A stretch of 8,687 nucleotides of DNA from Campylobacteraceae bacterium (GTDB taxonomy: Bacteria; Campylobacterota; Campylobacteria; Campylobacterales; Sulfurovaceae), in assembly GCA_026995985.1 (NCBI GenBank), contig JALWNF010000271.1:1-8687 (forward strand), read 5' to 3'. Positions 6,411-8,687 of the stretch are shown piece after piece (the first letter of the stretch is position 1; each line of letters opens with the position of its first letter). The notes under the pieces are model-generated. The model ran no database searches. It was not told where the DNA came from and was given only the letters and a program-made list of their open reading frames with translations. A program made the translations under genes and the position numbers.

Positions 6411-8687
6411 ATGAGAAAAGTTATTTTGCTTTTTACTATAAATACACTATTGCTCTTGGCTAATCCTGTCGATAGCTTTACGACTTGGTTAGATAAGGGC
6501 TATAAGGAGTTTCGTGTACACCCAAGAATAGACAAAGCCTATACTCTAATTAAAGAGGGAAAAGATAGTGAAGCTCAAAAGTTGCTTGAGAAGGTTTTAG
6601 AGATTGATTCAAAAAATACTCAAGCCAAAGAGATACTACTTGAACTCTGTTTAAAGAGAAAAGATGAGAGTTGTGCTGATAGATATATTAGTGATGTAGA
6701 GACTAAAAGTAGTAGTGCAGGGTATCTTTTACTCCATAAAGCTAAAGAGGCCAAAAAGCATAAAGATTATAAGAAGGTTTCAGAGTTTGTTCAAAAGGCA
6801 ATGCAGTACCCTCTAAAAAAAGAGGACAAATTATATGCTAAAGAGTTACTCTTTGACTCCTATCTAAAACAGAAAGAGTATATTAAAGCAGATAGCCTAA
6901 TAGAACGAAGTAAACTATCTATAGATGAACTTTATAGATGGTCAAAAATAAGTAGTAATTTAAATGATAAAGATTATGCTTATGCCCTTGCTTTGGAGTT
7001 ACCTAATAAAAATGAGGAGTACCTTAAGTGGAAACTAGACCTTTTGTTGTCTAAAAAAGAGTATAAAAAGGCATCTCTCTTAGCCAAAGAGCTTTATGAT
7101 TTAGAGCCAAACAAGAAGAGGCTAAAGGAGTTGATATATCTCTATAAATTGACAAATCAAGAGAATAAGATGAGAGAGATATACAAAAAGAAGCTAGAGA
7201 GAAGATGTGACTCTTATGCTCTGTTATATCTACTAGAAGATTATAAAAAGAGTCCTAAAAAGAGGTTAGAGCTATTAGATAAAAACTATCCATTTTCATG
7301 TTTAAAAAAGCCTCAACAGATTGTTTTAAGTAAGGAGTTAGTTCATCTTTTAAAATCTAAAAACCCTAAAAGAGCAAAGCATATTGCAAATGAGATAAGT
7401 AAATATATAAAGAGCAATAAAGAGCGTTTAGTTCTTTTTCAAGAGAGCAATCAGCTTGATAAAATAAGAGATATATATCTTCAACGCTTAGAGCATGGTT
7501 GCAATAAAGAGGCATTAATTTTTTTATTAGATTATGAGAAGAGAAATAAAGAGGGTCAGAGAGTGCTTTTAGATAGAGCCTACCCTTATGAGTGTTTCTC
7601 TCCTAAAAAACGTGCAGAGTTAATGATGCAGTTAATAGTGTTGTCAAAAAATATAGATCCTAAAGAGTTAGAGAGTCTACTAGATGGAATCGATATAAAA
7701 GCATTAGATAAAAAGCACTACTTAGATGTTGCAAATCTATATAGAGAGCTTAAGCGTTATAAAAAGAGTAATCGTTATCTATTAGTTTATCTTAAAAGTT
7801 ACCCTAAAAGTTCTAAGGCTTTAAAGAGTTTAGGATACAACTATCTATCTCTTGGTCAAAAAGATATGGCACTAGCCTACTTTATAGAGGCTTCAAAACA
7901 TGACCAAAAAGATGCAGAGCTTTTAAAAAGTATAGGTTATCTATGTTTAGAGTTAAATCAACCTAGTCAAGCTATTGCCTATTGGAAACGCTACTTAAAA
8001 AAGAGACCTAATGATGCTAAGATTACACTAGAGGTTAGTAGGCTTGATGTAAAACTTCAAAGAGCACAAGAGGCGATGATTTATCTATCTAAATATGAGA
8101 AGATGAAAGCTAATCTAAATAGTGACTACCACTGGTTAAAGGGAAAGTTAGCATTTACTCAAAAAGATTGTAAAGAGGCTCTTAAGCACTATGATGTTCT
8201 ACATAAAATGAAACCAACTGAAGTTGTAGAGTATGAGTATGTTCAGGTATTAAAGGGGTGTGGTAGAGCTAAAAAAGCTATTGATATTTTAACTAAATTG
8301 AGTAGTAAATATCCAAACAAGATACGCTATAAAAAAGAGTTAGCCTACCTCTATAAATCTGAAAAAGAGTACGACAAAGCAATAGAGAAGTTTAAAGATA
8401 TTACAAAAAAAGAGCCTGAAAAGTTTGAGGGTTATGTAGAGGTTGCCTCTTTAGAGCAAAAAAGAGGAGCCCCTAAGCGAGTTGTAGCAGAGGCTTACAA
8501 AAAGGCATTAGATAATGCAAAAGATATTCCTCCAAAAAAAAGAAAGTATCTTAAGCGGGAGATTGCCATGAGTTCTAAAACTTTTCATATTTATGCTTCA
8601 GAGGTAGCTCGTTTAGATGGCGATAAAGCAAAAGGAGCTTTTGCACCTGTACCAAATGCTTTGTATGATGGGTTTGGTTTTGTGGAG
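6411..8687 (+). CDS. nfrA: NfrA-like periplasmic TPR protein of a glycan export system (3' end beyond window)
   Basis: The frame is open for 759 codons with no stop before the window edge. Residues 1-17 form a signal peptide (MRKV, then a hydrophobic core ending LLLLA), so the mature protein is periplasmic or in the outer membrane. From about residue 34 (EFRVHPRIDKAY, which resembles the start of E. coli NfrA) to about 705 it is alpha-helical with TPR-like repeats. The clearest TPRs lie around 434-530 and 570-670. It is very rich in Lys and Glu. The last segment (about 735-759, containing AFAPVPNALYDGFGF) leaves the TPR pattern and probably begins the NfrA C-terminal/beta-barrel region; E. 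coli NfrA is about 990 residues, so roughly 200-300 residues may be missing. The ribosome-binding site AAAGG (6397-6401) lies inside the end of the glycosyltransferase gene. The inferred role is to guide the NfrB product across the periplasm and outer membrane. An internal duplication carries paired cysteines. Confidence 0.85.
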   Translation, partial: MRKVILLFTINTLLLLANPVDSFTTWLDKGYKEFRVHPRIDKAYTLIKEGKDSEAQKLLEKVLEIDSKNTQAKEILLELCLKRKDESCADRYISDVETKSSSAGYLLLHKAKEAKKHKDYKKVSEFVQKAMQYPLKKEDKLYAKELLFDSYLKQKEYIKADSLIERSKLSIDELYRWSKISSNLNDKDYAYALALELPNKNEEYLKWKLDLLLSKKEYKKASLLAKELYDLEPNKKRLKELIYLYKLTNQENKMREIYKKKLERRCDSYALLYLLEDYKKSPKKRLELLDKNYPFSCLKKPQQIVLSKELVHLLKSKNPKRAKHIANEISKYIKSNKERLVLFQESNQLDKIRDIYLQRLEHGCNKEALIFLLDYEKRNKEGQRVLLDRAYPYECFSPKKRAELMMQLIVLSKNIDPKELESLLDGIDIKALDKKHYLDVANLYRELKRYKKSNRYLLVYLKSYPKSSKALKSLGYNYLSLGQKDMALAYFIEASKHDQKDAELLKSIGYLCLELNQPSQAIAYWKRYLKKRPNDAKITLEVSRLDVKLQRAQEAMIYLSKYEKMKANLNSDYHWLKGKLAFTQKDCKEALKHYDVLHKMKPTEVVEYEYVQVLKGCGRAKKAIDILTKLSSKYPNKIRYKKELAYLYKSEKEYDKAIEKFKDITKKEPEKFEGYVEVASLEQKRGAPKRVVAEAYKKALDNAKDIPPKKRKYLKREIAMSSKTFHIYASEVARLDGDKAKGAFAPVPNALYDGFGFVE
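7140..7595 (+). repeat. Two divergent 54-residue repeats with paired cysteines inside the NfrA-like protein
   Basis: Residues 244-297 and 342-395 align without gaps at a period of 98 residues, with about 21 of 54 positions identical by my hand count. Both contain an EIY/DIY helix start, a Cys, then AL-x-x-LL, LLD and YP, and a second Cys exactly 31 residues after the first (Cys266/Cys297 and Cys364/Cys395). In the oxidising periplasm each pair could form a disulfide that staples the helical hairpins. The DNA repeats are diverged, so this is an old duplication at the protein level and not a recent DNA repeat. Confidence 0.7.

Overview
The window is AT-rich, and the recognisable genes all lie on the + strand with short gaps. 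Base composition, codon habit (AGA, TTA, ATA frequent) and protein style suggest a low-GC Gram-negative bacterium, most likely a Campylobacterota member (Sulfurimonas/Sulfurovum/Arcobacter-like). That placement is inference; there is no rRNA or marker gene to prove it.

Layout: 1-117 is the 3' tail of an unidentified gene encoding a hydrophobic C-terminus. 118-451 is an AT-rich intergenic stretch with candidate promoter elements and small inverted repeats. 452-1366 encodes a Cache/PDC-type sensor domain joined to a multi-helix membrane region. 1401-2666 encodes an M48 (Ste24/CAAX-protease-like) membrane zinc metallopeptidase. After a 101-nt gap with a candidate promoter come three tightly packed genes. 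2768-4918 encodes a secreted CotH-family (atypical kinase fold) protein with FN3-like and CBM9-like C-terminal domains. 4934-6409 encodes an inner-membrane family-2 glycosyltransferase of the NfrB type. From 6411 to the window end there is a periplasmic TPR protein of the NfrA type, 759 codons without a stop, cut by the window edge.

How they may work together: in E. coli, NfrB (inner-membrane processive glycosyltransferase) and NfrA (outer-membrane protein with periplasmic TPRs) make and export a surface glycan that phage N4 uses as receptor, and NfrB is switched on by c-di-GMP through a C-terminal MshEN domain. Here the NfrB homologue ends just after the catalytic/membrane core and has no such domain. 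A CotH-type secreted protein with a probable carbohydrate-binding module is the first gene of the unit. The most interesting reading is a CotH-NfrB-NfrA glycan synthesis/export unit with different regulation and possible extracytoplasmic modification of the polymer or an associated protein. The homology of the parts is well supported by motifs; the joint function is inference.
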